Positions 39,425-48,707 of a stretch of 64,000 nucleotides of DNA are shown here, in pieces. The stretch is from NCBI RefSeq assembly GCF_022921095.1, contig NZ_CP095053.1:5002501-5066500 (forward strand), read 5' to 3'. This stretch comes from Hymenobacter aerilatus. GTDB taxonomy: Bacteria > Bacteroidota > Bacteroidia > Cytophagales > Hymenobacteraceae. The notes beneath the pieces were generated by a model, which searched no databases, had not been told where the DNA came from, and saw only the letters and a list, made by a program, of their open reading frames with translations. Position numbers and translations under genes: made by a program. Position 1 is the stretch's first letter. The number at the start of each line of letters is the position of its first letter.

Positions 39425-40987
39425 TTATTCCTCTTCTAAACTCTCCTTAGTCAAAACGTCAACCAAACCATCTTCACTGACTACAATGGCCATGCAGGGG
39501 TAGGGGGAGCTTTGCACGTAGCGGATAGCGGAATTGTAGCGGGCGCCGCGGGTGCTATTGCCGCGCCCCGTGGCCGTGCCATCCAGAATCACGCCGATGG
39601 AGTAGCAGTAGGAGTCGGGGTCGAGGAGAACGGCGCCGTCGATGGCCGTGACCAGACGGGTGATGAGGGGCGTAAGCGGCACCGGCTCGATGAGCGTGCA
39701 TTGCAGCTTCAGGCGGTCGGCTTCGGCCAGGGCCTCGGTGGTGATGACCAGCAGCGTGCCGTGCTTTTGGCGGCTGGCTTCGGCGGCCACTTCCCAAAGG
39801 CGTTCCACCTTTTCGGGGTTGGTGAGGTCGAAGGTGCGGCGCAGCTCCTTGCGGAAGCTGCTGCGGTTGAGACGCGCCCGCGCCAGGCTAGGCTGCCCGT
39901 AGTGCGTGCGCATCAGCACCTTGCCCGCGTGCTGAAACTCCCAGGCGTAGTGCGTCACGAAGCTAATAACGAATAAATCCTCGCGGCTAGCGTCGTACTG
40001 ACCAATTTGCCGGCCCAGGGCGTACACGTTTTCACCGTCGGCGAGCAGGCTCACGTCGGGGGTAGTCATTTCCAGCAACTTGCGTACGGCCCGGTAGTCG
40101 CTGAGCGGGGTAGGGCAGGTGAGGGCAAACACTTCTTCGAGGTTGGGATGGTGCCGGGCCGCCAGCATCATTTTGCCTACCCCCTCCATGCCCTCGTAGC
40201 GCAGCGAGGAAATGGTGTTGAGCGTAGCGTAGAGCTTAGCCTCGGCCTTGCTGATACCCAGGTCCTGGGCAGGCGTCTGCATAAACAGCGTGCCGGCGGC
40301 GCGCACCAGCTCGTCGGTTTCGCGGGGGCGCATCAGCAGGCCTGCGCCAGGCTCCGGCTCGCTCAACGACTTGGCACACTCCTCGTGAAAGCGAATAATA
40401 GCCGCCTGAATCAGCGACGGTATCACCGGCCGGCCGTTGGTATAGAACCGATCGGGGCGCAGGGTAGGGTGGCGCCGAACGGTCTTGCGATTTAGTTGCA
40501 AGATGGGCAGCACATGAAAGCCGTTGATGAGCACTGGCCAGCCGGCAAAAGACGCTCTGGTATGGTGAACCTTATCATGTTCATCCAGAATCTCCTGAAT
40601 GGCCAAGCGCAGCACATAGCCCTCATAGCGCCGCCGTACGGGCTCCTCGGGCGTCTGCTCGGTGCGCTCGGTCAGGATCCAGCTGCCCCGGTCGTGCAGG
40701 CGCTGGCAGCGCGTATGCGCATCGGCAAACGTTACGGGGTCGTAGTCAGAGGTATCGGAGCCGAGCAGGGAGGCCAAGCCAGTGGCGTTATCAATAGCCG
40801 GTAAGGCCAATAGCTGCACACGGGGCTGCAAATCTTCGTCCAGTGCGTCAAATACGCCATCCGCAATAGTCTGTGCGGCCTGGCGGAAGTGCGCCTGGTA
40901 GGGCCAGATGAGGGTAGGGTCGGGGCTGGGGGTAGGAAGACCTGGCGCGACGGGCGGAGCGGCAAGCAAGGGGAGGGTCGTCAGCAT
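39425..40987 (-). CDS. Diadenylate cyclase (DisA_N/DAC)-domain protein with long N-terminal region
   Basis: 520 residues from ATG 40987; upstream in-frame codons overlap the neighbouring gene. The last 120 residues look like a DAC domain: LLVITTEALAEADRL, IDGAVLLDPDSYCYSIGVIL with the DGA motif at 450-452, and RGNSTRGARYNSAIRYV. The second catalytic motif, RHR in DisA, is RYN here (483-485). The N-terminal 390 residues have no membrane helix and no domain I recognise; sensor-type domains fused to DAC have been described by others, which this may be. It would make c-di-AMP, a nucleotide messenger, if active. A TonB-C protein gene lies 104 bases upstream on the same strand. Confidence 0.75.
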   Translation of the reverse strand: MLTTLPLLAAPPVAPGLPTPSPDPTLIWPYQAHFRQAAQTIADGVFDALDEDLQPRVQLLALPAIDNATGLASLLGSDTSDYDPVTFADAHTRCQRLHDRGSWILTERTEQTPEEPVRRRYEGYVLRLAIQEILDEHDKVHHTRASFAGWPVLINGFHVLPILQLNRKTVRRHPTLRPDRFYTNGRPVIPSLIQAAIIRFHEECAKSLSEPEPGAGLLMRPRETDELVRAAGTLFMQTPAQDLGISKAEAKLYATLNTISSLRYEGMEGVGKMMLAARHHPNLEEVFALTCPTPLSDYRAVRKLLEMTTPDVSLLADGENVYALGRQIGQYDASREDLFVISFVTHYAWEFQHAGKVLMRTHYGQPSLARARLNRSSFRKELRRTFDLTNPEKVERLWEVAAEASRQKHGTLLVITTEALAEADRLKLQCTLIEPVPLTPLITRLVTAIDGAVLLDPDSYCYSIGVILDGTATGRGNSTRGARYNSAIRYVQSSPYPCMAIVVSEDGLVDVLTKESLEEE

Positions 40988-41091
40988 ACAACAGCGGGGC
41001 AAAAGCGCCGCCTGATACGTAACGGGCAGCGCCCACCGCAGGGAAGCGCGGCAGTTAGATAGCAACCGCCAAAAGCCCCTTCTGGTTGCGC

Positions 41092-41868
41092 CTATAGCTG
41101 AAATACTATGGGGAGTACCATTTTCTGGCGCATGGGCTTGCCCTGAAACCGGGCCGGCTCCCACTTGGGTGCGACTTTGATCAGGCGGATGGCTTCCTCA
41201 TCTAGCCCCGAGCCCAGACGTTTAGCCACCTTCACATCGGTGAGCGAGCCGTCGGGCTGAATCAGGAACTCCACCATTACCCGGCCCTGAATCTTGCGCT
41301 GCCGGGCCAGGGCAGGGTAGCGCTGGTTTTGCTGCACCCACTCAAAAAAAGCATCGGTGCCGCCCATGGGTCGGGCCGGCGAGTCGGGCTTCACAGTGAT
41401 GGGGCCACCGTTGGGATTGGGGGTAGGAGCCGCGGCCCCCGTGGCATCCGTCGGAATCTGGAACATAACGGGTACCGTGACACGCTGGCGCACTTTCTGG
41501 CCTTTGTGCTCGGCGGGTGTCCAGCGCGGGGCGGCGGCAATCAGCCGCATGGCTTCGGCATCTAGGGCCGGGTCTACGGGCTTCTCTACCTTCACCTGCG
41601 AGATGCTGCCCGTTTTTTCTATCACAAACGACACCGGCACCGTGCCTTGCTTGCCCGCCTGCAACGCCTGAGTAGGGTATTGCTGATGCTCAGCCAGGTA
41701 CTGCGCGTAAGCCTCCACGCCCCCGGCCGGAATGGCGGGCTTCTCTACTTCATCGTAGATTTCCTGCGGGTCAGCTTTCGGGTATTTCAGCTTTTGCTGG
41801 GCTTGGGTGGTGAGGCTGGCGGCGCTAAGGGCTACTATAAAAGCGAAGCGGGGTAGGAGGCGAGGCAT
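41092..41868 (-). CDS. Secreted protein with two TonB C-terminal domains
   Basis: 258 residues from ATG 41868 (PRLLPRFAFIVALSAASLTT, a signal peptide). Two TonB-C-like units follow: about 60-135 (YPTQALQAGKQGTVPVSFVI) and about 175-258 (YPALARQRKIQGRVMVEFLI), each ending in a PRW or PKW-plus-P motif (APRWTPAEHKGQKVRQRVTV; APKWEPARFQGKPMRQKMVL). Classical TonB has a membrane anchor and one such domain; here the protein looks exported with tandem domains, joined by a Pro/Gly-rich linker. The role in energy transduction is uncertain. Confidence 0.8.
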   Translation of the reverse strand: MPRLLPRFAFIVALSAASLTTQAQQKLKYPKADPQEIYDEVEKPAIPAGGVEAYAQYLAEHQQYPTQALQAGKQGTVPVSFVIEKTGSISQVKVEKPVDPALDAEAMRLIAAAPRWTPAEHKGQKVRQRVTVPVMFQIPTDATGAAAPTPNPNGGPITVKPDSPARPMGGTDAFFEWVQQNQRYPALARQRKIQGRVMVEFLIQPDGSLTDVKVAKRLGSGLDEEAIRLIKVAPKWEPARFQGKPMRQKMVLPIVFQL

Positions 41869-41937
41869 GGGACAAGCAATGAGAAACCAGGTAGGGCGGG
41901 CAACAACCGCACCAGCCATCCGGCACGGCGCACCCCG

Positions 41938-41945
41938 TATCTTTG
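41938..41945 (+). promoter_or_regulatory. -7 promoter box (TATCTTTG) for the MutS-family gene
   Basis: TATCTTTG matches TAnnTTTG and lies 22 bases before the GTG start at 41968, in the divergent spacer with the TonB-C gene. Confidence 0.5.
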
Positions 41946-41967
41946 AACAAAACCTGCTCCCATTACC

Positions 41968-43803
41968 GTGCCCGAAACCAGCTTCCGCCCGCTTACTGTT
42001 GCCCCTGTTGATGTTTTCACCGAGAACGTAACCACGCACGCCGCCCGCGAGGCCTACTTCGCCGGCCGCCACCGAGTAGTGGCCTGGGTGCGGGTGGCGG
42101 CCTTTGCAGCCGCTGGGGTAGGGGCCTACTACTTCCTGTCGGAAGGTAAATTGGTACCGGCGCTAGCGGTACTTTTTGCGCTGTATCTGGTGTTTCTGGC
42201 CCTAGTACGCTGGCACGACACAGTAGGCTACCAGCGTGAGCAGCACCGCCTGTTGGCCCAGCTCAACCGTAATGAGCTGGCCCGCCTGGACGGCAAGCTC
42301 GATAAATTCGACGCGGGCCTGCGCTACCTCGACGCCGTCCATCCCTACGCCGCCGACCTTGATGTGTTTGGCGCGCATTCGCTCTACCAGCTGCTCAACC
42401 GCGCCACCTCCCGCCTGGGCCACGACTGGCTGGCCGGCTGGCTGCTCGCGCCCGCGCCGGCTGCCGAGGTGGTAGGCCGGCAGCAAGCCGTGGCCGAGCT
42501 GGCACCCGATGTGGCCTGGCAGCAGGAGTGGCAGGCGCGGGCGCGGCACTTCCCTCAGCAAGAAACGGATCCGCGCACCTTCACAGCCTGGCTCCGGCAG
42601 CCCGATTTCTTCGCTGGCCGGGCCTGGCTGAAACCCCTGTTGGTGCTGCTGCCTGCGCTGGCCGTGGGTAGCATAGTGGGCTGGCTGCTGGACTACTGGC
42701 CAATCTGGCCGCCGGTAGCTGTTGTTGGTCTGATTGGCTTATTGAACGCCCAGTTCCGCGCCGCTCGCGACGAGTATTATCAGCACAGTGCCACCGTGCG
42801 CGACGCCTTGCGCGCCACCCGCGACCAGTTGCCGTTGTTTGAGCAACGCACCTGGCAGGCGCCTCGGCTGCGGGCACTGCACGCTACCCTGCACGCAGGC
42901 GGCACCGCCGCATCCCAGCAGATTGGCCAGCTGGCGCGCATTGCCGGGCTATTCTCAGCCCGGCAAACCCCCTTCGGTAATTTGTTTATGAATAGTCTGT
43001 TTGCCTGGGACTTACAGTGCATGTGGCGTCTGGAAAACTGGAAAGCCCAGGCCGCTACCAACCTCGATGCTGTGCTAGAAGCCAGCGCCGAACTGGAGGC
43101 ACTGGTGAGCTTGGCCGGTTTCGCTTTTGCCAACCCTACCTACGTGGTGCCCGAACTGAGCCCGGCCGAGCTGGAATGCACGGCCACGCAGTTGGGCCAC
43201 CCGCTCATCTTCGCCCGCCAGCGCATCACCAACAATTTCAGCATGATGGGAGTAGGGCACACCGCCGTGATTACCGGTTCCAATATGTCGGGCAAAAGCA
43301 CGTTTCTGCGCACCGTTGGGCTCAACATGGTGCTGGCGCAGGCCGGAGCCGTGGTATGCGCTGCCGGCATGCGCCTGAGTTCAGCGCAGGTGTATACGGC
43401 CATGCGCACCCAGGACAATCTGGCTGAAAGCACCTCGTCGTTCTACGCCGAGCTGAAGCGCCTGCGCCTGCTACTGGAGCTGACCAGCACCGGACAACCC
43501 GTGTTCTACCTACTCGATGAGATTCTGCGTGGCACCAACTCGCTGGACCGGCACCGGGGGGCGCACGCCCTCATTCATCAACTGCACCAGCGCCGGGCTA
43601 GCGGCCTCATTAGCACCCACGATCTGGAGCTGGCCGCCCTTGCCGATGAGCTGCCTGGCGCTGTGCAGAACTTCAGCTTCAATAGCACGATCGAAGGCGA
43701 CGAAATTCGCTTCGACTATCAGCTGACGCCAGGTGTGTGCCGGGCCTTCAACGCCAGCAAGCTCATGCAACTCATGGGCATAGCCGTTGGGGATGAGAAA
43801 TAG
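41968..43803 (+). CDS. Membrane-anchored MutS-family ATPase
   Basis: 611 residues with a GTG start at 41968; no ATG in frame would keep the N-terminus. Two membrane helices lie at about 40-82 and another hydrophobic stretch at about 215-255. The C-terminal MutS ATPase has Walker A ITGSNMSGKSTFLRTVG (about 435-451), then AESTSSFYAELKRL, Walker B VFYLLDEILRGTNS and the STHDLELA switch. The N-terminal mismatch-recognition domain of MutS is absent. Such MutS-like membrane proteins are common in Bacteroidota but their role is unknown to me. Confidence 0.88.
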   Translation: MPETSFRPLTVAPVDVFTENVTTHAAREAYFAGRHRVVAWVRVAAFAAAGVGAYYFLSEGKLVPALAVLFALYLVFLALVRWHDTVGYQREQHRLLAQLNRNELARLDGKLDKFDAGLRYLDAVHPYAADLDVFGAHSLYQLLNRATSRLGHDWLAGWLLAPAPAAEVVGRQQAVAELAPDVAWQQEWQARARHFPQQETDPRTFTAWLRQPDFFAGRAWLKPLLVLLPALAVGSIVGWLLDYWPIWPPVAVVGLIGLLNAQFRAARDEYYQHSATVRDALRATRDQLPLFEQRTWQAPRLRALHATLHAGGTAASQQIGQLARIAGLFSARQTPFGNLFMNSLFAWDLQCMWRLENWKAQAATNLDAVLEASAELEALVSLAGFAFANPTYVVPELSPAELECTATQLGHPLIFARQRITNNFSMMGVGHTAVITGSNMSGKSTFLRTVGLNMVLAQAGAVVCAAGMRLSSAQVYTAMRTQDNLAESTSSFYAELKRLRLLLELTSTGQPVFYLLDEILRGTNSLDRHRGAHALIHQLHQRRASGLISTHDLELAALADELPGAVQNFSFNSTIEGDEIRFDYQLTPGVCRAFNASKLMQLMGIAVGDEK

Positions 43804-43990
43804 AAGACGAAAGCGTCTTAATCTATGCAGTAGGGTAGTGTAGTTTGCTTGTATCTACGCAACTTTCGGCAACAATACCGGTAGAAGACCAGTGCGTGGG
43901 CGCACCGGTGTGTAGCCTGTATAAACCACTGCACTACGCTGGAAAGACGTCTGCTGTCTATCTTGCTTTCCCGCGGCCCTATCCTCTCCT

Positions 43991-44959
43991 ATGTATATTC
44001 GCGAAAACCTACGCTGGCGCGTCATCTGGAAATACGCCTGGCCGAGCCTGCTGTTCTTTACCATCTACGACACAGCTATCTGCTACCTGTACGGGCCACT
44101 AGGGTTCCGCTCGCTGGATATTCCGTGGCAGCCGGTGGGTACGCTGGGGGTAGCAGTGGCGTTCTACGTGGGCTTCAAGAACAACGGCTCCTACGACCGT
44201 TTCTGGGAGGGGCGCAAGATGTGGGGCGGCATTGTGAACTACAGCCGTACCTGGGCCATTGAGGCGCTGGAGTTTGTGACATCGGTGGTCGATGCACCCG
44301 ATGTGCAGGCGCCGCCCGCCTCGGGTCAGGAACTAACCGAGCGGCACCGCCGCCTGGTATACCGCCATATTGCTTGGGTGAATGCCGTGCGCCTGAACTT
44401 GCGTCGCCAACCGGAGCTGTGGGACGAAGCCGTAGCCCCATTCCTGGAGCCGGCCGAGTCGGAGCAGATGCGCCAAACGTCCAACCCGCCCACGCACATC
44501 CTGCGGGCGCAAGCCGCCGAAATGCGCGTGCTGCGCGAAAGCCGCGGCCTGCTCAACGACTTTCAGCACGTGACCATGATGCGGGTGATAGAAGAACTGT
44601 TCAACCTGCAAGGCGGCTGCGAGCGAATCAAAAACACACCTTTCCCGCGCCAGTACGCCTATTTTAGCGCCGTTTTTGTGTGGTTGTTTGCGTTGTTGCT
44701 GCCGCTGGGCCTCATCGGCGAGTTTGAACACATGGGGCCAAGCCACTTCTGGCTCACGGTACCGTTTTCGGTGCTGGTATCGTGGGTGTACTATACCATT
44801 GAGTGGGTAGGGCACCACAGCGAGGACCCCTTCGAGAATGAGATGAACGACGTGCCCATGACGGCCATCTGCCGCAACATCGAGATTGACTTGCGCCAAC
44901 TGCTAGGCGAAACCAACATGCCGCCGAAGATTGAGCCAGTAAACGATATTCTGTACTAA
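43991..44959 (+). CDS. Bestrophin-family (UPF0187) membrane channel
   Basis: 322 residues. The start MYIRENLRWRVIWKYAWPSL, the SYDRFWEGRKMWGGIVNYSR segment and the ending with WVGHHSEDPFENEMNDVP are hallmarks of bacterial bestrophins. About four membrane segments are seen (17-37, 48-62, 225-245, 250-270). Members form pentameric ion channels in the inner membrane. It stands alone. Confidence 0.9.
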   Translation: MYIRENLRWRVIWKYAWPSLLFFTIYDTAICYLYGPLGFRSLDIPWQPVGTLGVAVAFYVGFKNNGSYDRFWEGRKMWGGIVNYSRTWAIEALEFVTSVVDAPDVQAPPASGQELTERHRRLVYRHIAWVNAVRLNLRRQPELWDEAVAPFLEPAESEQMRQTSNPPTHILRAQAAEMRVLRESRGLLNDFQHVTMMRVIEELFNLQGGCERIKNTPFPRQYAYFSAVFVWLFALLLPLGLIGEFEHMGPSHFWLTVPFSVLVSWVYYTIEWVGHHSEDPFENEMNDVPMTAICRNIEIDLRQLLGETNMPPKIEPVNDILY

Positions 44960-44986
44960 GCCACATTGGCTATGGTGCATAGTCAG

Positions 44987-45017
44987 AACGTCATGTCGCA
45001 CGCTGCGGCATGACGTT
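44987..45017. repeat. AACGTCATG palindrome after the bestrophin gene
   Basis: AACGTCATGTCGCA (44987-45000) pairs with TGCGGCATGACGTT (45004-45017), one G-U, followed by TTGCTTTT; it may terminate transcription and belongs to the CATGACGTT palindrome type. Confidence 0.7.
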
Positions 45018-45086
45018 TTGCTTTTAGGCCCCGACTTTGCAGGTTGCCGTTGCGTATAGGCAACGCGCTGCCTGTGCTACTGCCCT

Positions 45087-47291
45087 ATGTCTACCTTTTT
45101 TCGCAATCTGCATTACTTTTTTGCCAGCCAGGATTTCTCCGATGGCTTGCGTACCACCGTGGGCATCCTGACGCCGGCACTGGTATGCGCTCTACTCGGC
45201 CACCTCGAAATAGGCATGACGCTCTCGCTGGGTGCAGTAGGCGTGAGCGTAACCGATACGCCCGGCCCTGTGAAGCACAAGCGCAACGGCATGCTCTACG
45301 GGGCACTGTTTGTGTTTGTCACTACCCTGCTCACGGGGTTGGCCCGCCTGCATCCGGTTACGCTGGGCATAGAAATTACTGTGCTGAGCTTCTTCTTCTC
45401 GATGCTGCTGGTGTACGGCGCCCGCGCCGGGGCTGTGGGCACGGCCGCGCTGCTGCTCATGATCCTGCAAATGGATAAGCCCCTGGCGCCGGCCCAGGTG
45501 CTACCCAATGCCCTGCTGGTGCTGGCCGGCGGGCTATGGTATATGGCATTGGCACTGGCCTTTTTTCGGGTGCTACCCTACCGGGCGGCCCAGCAGGCAC
45601 TGGGTGAGAATATCCACGCCGTGGCCGATTTCCTGCGCATCAAGGCCGAGTTCTACCGCACCACTACCAACCTCGACGACGACTACCGCCGCCTGGTGGC
45701 GCAGCAGGTAACAGTAAGCGAAAAGCAGGATGCCACCCGCGAAATTATGTTTAAAACCCGGCGGCTGGTGCAGGAATCGACGCGTACGAGTCGGCGGCTG
45801 GTGCTCACCTTCGTGGACATGGTGGACCTCTACGACCACATCACGGCTACGTATTTCGATAATGCGGCTATTCGGGAGAAATTCGGCCCTACAGGAATTT
45901 TGGAGGAAATAGCTACAGTGATTGAGCGCCTGGCCGATGAACTGGACGCCATCAGCTTCGCCATCCAAACCAACCGCACGCACCGTCGCACCACCGACCT
46001 CACTGCCCAACTAGAACATCTCAAAACCCGCATCGATGCCCTCACCGGCGACGAGCAGGTAGGCAGCACACTAGTACTGAAAAAAGTGCTGGTGAGCCTC
46101 CGCAGCCTCACGCAGCGGGTGCAAGACATTGTGAAGTATTTCCACGCCGATGCCGAACTGCCCAAAGTGGCGCGGGCAGCCAACGCCCGCGAATACGCCC
46201 GTTTTGTGTCGCCGTTGCGCTTCAGTTGGGAGGCCCTACGCGACAACCTCACGCTCAGTTCCTCCCACTTCCGCCACGCGGCCCGCGTGATGCTGGCCTG
46301 CGTGTTCGGCTTCCTGGTTTCGAAACTGTTCTTCACCGGCCACCATAGCTACTGGGTGCTGATGACCAGTACGCTCATGCTCAAGCCGTCCTTCAGCCTT
46401 ACCAAGCAGCGCAACTACCAGCGCATTTTGGGTACAGTGGTAGGAGGGGTGATTGGGGTGGCCGTGCTGGTGCTGTTGCCTACCCACCCGCGGGTGCAGT
46501 TTGGGCTGCTAGTGGTGTTCATGCTCACGGCCTACAGCTTCCAGCGTCGCAACTACGTGGTGATGGTCATTTTCCTGACGCCCTACCTGCTCATTCTCTT
46601 TAGCTTCTTGGGCTTGGCCTACTTTAACGTGATTGAGGAGCGCGTGACCGACACGGCCGTGGGCTGTGCCATTGCGCTGGCAGCCGCCTACCTGCTGTTT
46701 CCCAACTGGGAGTCGGAGCAGTTGCGCAACTACATGCGCGCCGTGTTGCAGGCCAATATGGCCTACCTCCAACAAATTGCCCAGCGTCTCGGCGGCCAGC
46801 CACCCTCCCTCACCGACTATAAACTAGCGCGCAAAGACGTGTATATCAGCTCGGCCAACCTAGGGGCAGCTTTTCAGCGTATGCTTTCGGAGCCTAAGAG
46901 CAAGCAGCGGCACAGTTCCGACGTGCACCGGTTTGTGGTGCTCAACCACATTCTATCGTCCAATATGGCCACGGTGGCGGCTTCCCTGGAAAACGGGGTG
47001 CCCCAACACGCCCGCGACGGGTTGCGGCCGGTGAAGCAGGCGTTGTCGGCGCTGCAACGGAGCGCGCAGCAGCTAGAACCGACAATGGCGGCTACCACGC
47101 CTACCCCAGCTGTTGCCCCCAGCTTGGCTGCCACCGCTGCCGCTACCCTCACCGCCGACGACCGGCTGCTGCTCGATCAGCTTGAGTTCCTGCAGAAAGT
47201 CAGCAGCGATATTGGCCGTACCACCGAGCAGGTACTGGCTGAGGACGAAGCACCAGCCTACCCAAACGGCCAGGCAGTGGCCGGGGGCTAA
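45087..47291 (+). CDS. FUSC-family (YccS/YhfK-like) membrane protein
   Basis: 734 residues. Two blocks of about five to six membrane helices (about 15-165 and 395-550) each precede a soluble part, the double arrangement of YccS/YhfK proteins. Landmarks are LEIGMTLSLGAVGVSVTDTP and RNYQRILGTVVGGVIGVAVL. FUSC proteins are thought to export aromatic acids or related compounds, though most are uncharacterised. The C-terminus (about 660-734) is Ala/Thr/Pro-rich. An MFS gene follows 46 bases later. Confidence 0.88.
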   Translation: MSTFFRNLHYFFASQDFSDGLRTTVGILTPALVCALLGHLEIGMTLSLGAVGVSVTDTPGPVKHKRNGMLYGALFVFVTTLLTGLARLHPVTLGIEITVLSFFFSMLLVYGARAGAVGTAALLLMILQMDKPLAPAQVLPNALLVLAGGLWYMALALAFFRVLPYRAAQQALGENIHAVADFLRIKAEFYRTTTNLDDDYRRLVAQQVTVSEKQDATREIMFKTRRLVQESTRTSRRLVLTFVDMVDLYDHITATYFDNAAIREKFGPTGILEEIATVIERLADELDAISFAIQTNRTHRRTTDLTAQLEHLKTRIDALTGDEQVGSTLVLKKVLVSLRSLTQRVQDIVKYFHADAELPKVARAANAREYARFVSPLRFSWEALRDNLTLSSSHFRHAARVMLACVFGFLVSKLFFTGHHSYWVLMTSTLMLKPSFSLTKQRNYQRILGTVVGGVIGVAVLVLLPTHPRVQFGLLVVFMLTAYSFQRRNYVVMVIFLTPYLLILFSFLGLAYFNVIEERVTDTAVGCAIALAAAYLLFPNWESEQLRNYMRAVLQANMAYLQQIAQRLGGQPPSLTDYKLARKDVYISSANLGAAFQRMLSEPKSKQRHSSDVHRFVVLNHILSSNMATVAASLENGVPQHARDGLRPVKQALSALQRSAQQLEPTMAATTPTPAVAPSLAATAAATLTADDRLLLDQLEFLQKVSSDIGRTTEQVLAEDEAPAYPNGQAVAGG

Positions 47292-47337
47292 GGCAATTTC
47301 CAGTATCTTCCGGAGCCTACCCTCTGATAAAGACTCT

Positions 47338-48633
47338 GTGAAGCATCTGGTTCTCCGCGAAAGCGCGGGCTTGCGGTATTTTACCTTTTTCTACCTGTAT
47401 GTGATGCAGGGCATTCCGGCGGGTTTTGGGCTCACGGCCGTGGTAAATTACCTGATAGGTAGGGGACTGAATGCCGAAACAGTTGCCTCATTTGGAGCTA
47501 TTGTGGGCCTGCCCTGGACCATCCAGTTTGTGTGGGGGCCGCTCATCGACAAGTACCAATACTCTGTGATTGGGCACCGCAAGCAGTGGGTGGTGCTCAC
47601 GCAGTTTGTGGCATTTCTGGCCTCGCTGGGGCTGCTGACGGTGCGGCAGCCCGCGGCACAACTGCCGTTGCTGGGAGCGTTGTTTTGCCTGCACAGCATC
47701 TTCGCGTCTATTCAGGATGCCAGCGTCGATGCCATTGCCATTTCAGTGGTGCCCGAGGCCGAGCGGGGTAGGGTCAATGCGTTTATGCGCGGAGGCTTTT
47801 TGCTGGGGTCCTCGCTGGGGGCCGCGGCACTTTCCACGGTACTGCACCGCTATGGGTTCTTCTGGGCGGCCCTGGCGCAGTCGGCCACGCTGCTGCTGCT
47901 CACAATCCTCACGTTCTTCATCCGCCTCGACCACGACGACCAGCTGATTCCCCGGTTCGGAGCGCGGAAGGTGGCGCCTACCCAGTCCAACGCCGATAAC
48001 CCATCGATAGCTTGGCTGTTCAGGGAGCTGTGGCGGGCCGTGCGGGAGCCACGCTCTTTGCGGCTATTTGGCATTATTGCGGGGGCCTACCTGTGCGCCG
48101 GCGTGTTTGGCTGGGCCTACAACTACCACCTCATCCATACCCTGCGCTGGTCCGATGCAGCCGTGTCAGTGCTGCAAGGCAGCTGGGGCAGCATCGCTAC
48201 GATGGTGCTCATCACCGGTGGCGGCATCCTGGCCGATCGGATTGGGGCAGCTCTACTCCAGCGCCGGGTGTTACTGGCGTTGGGTGCGTTTCTGCTGCTA
48301 TTTTGTGGGCTAAGCTACTTCTGGTCCTACCCGGCGTTTGCCACCGTGGGCTTGCTCGTCTGGAACATGGCCGACCCCAGCATCAGCGTGGCCGCCATGC
48401 CGCTGTTGATGGCCCTGTGTCGCCCCCAGATAGAAGGCTCACAGTTCACGACCTATATGGCTCTTGTCAACCTGTCGGGGGTAGCGGGCTCATTCATGGC
48501 GGGGTGGGCGCTTAGTGTGGTGTCGGCACCGATGCTAGGAGGGGTGTGCGCTATTACGCTGCTAGGGCTGCTGGTGGCGCTTCAGCGGCAGAAAGAGCCA
48601 AAGCCCAACTTGGTGGTAGTGGCTGCCGAGTGA
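47338..48633 (+). CDS. MFS transporter, AmpG-like
   Basis: 431 residues with a GTG start at 47338 (VKHLVLRESAGLRYFTFFYL); upstream in-frame codons overlap the FUSC gene and are not protein-like, and the next ATG would cut the first helix. About twelve membrane helices. The N-terminal half (YVMQGIPAGFGLTAVVNYLI, GLPWTIQFVWGPLIDKYQY) resembles AmpG-type permeases for muropeptides; this is a family-level inference. The start is the weak point. Confidence 0.82.
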   Translation: MKHLVLRESAGLRYFTFFYLYVMQGIPAGFGLTAVVNYLIGRGLNAETVASFGAIVGLPWTIQFVWGPLIDKYQYSVIGHRKQWVVLTQFVAFLASLGLLTVRQPAAQLPLLGALFCLHSIFASIQDASVDAIAISVVPEAERGRVNAFMRGGFLLGSSLGAAALSTVLHRYGFFWAALAQSATLLLLTILTFFIRLDHDDQLIPRFGARKVAPTQSNADNPSIAWLFRELWRAVREPRSLRLFGIIAGAYLCAGVFGWAYNYHLIHTLRWSDAAVSVLQGSWGSIATMVLITGGGILADRIGAALLQRRVLLALGAFLLLFCGLSYFWSYPAFATVGLLVWNMADPSISVAAMPLLMALCRPQIEGSQFTTYMALVNLSGVAGSFMAGWALSVVSAPMLGGVCAITLLGLLVALQRQKEPKPNLVVVAAE

Positions 48634-48657
48634 TTTCACACTTTATTCTCCCAAAAC

Positions 48658-48695
48658 AGACGTGTTTGCGTATAGCTTGAGACACGTCTTTTTTA
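48658..48695 (+). terminator. Terminator after the MFS gene
   Basis: AGACGTGT (48658-48665) pairs with ACACGTCT (48682-48689), followed by TTTTTT. It lies just before the gluconokinase start. Confidence 0.75.
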
Positions 48696-48707
48696 GCACT
48701 TCACTGA

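Noticed and set aside
43804-43819. Hairpin AAGACG-AAAG-CGTCTT after the MutS-family gene
   Set aside because: Only six base pairs and no T-run; not enough to call a terminator.
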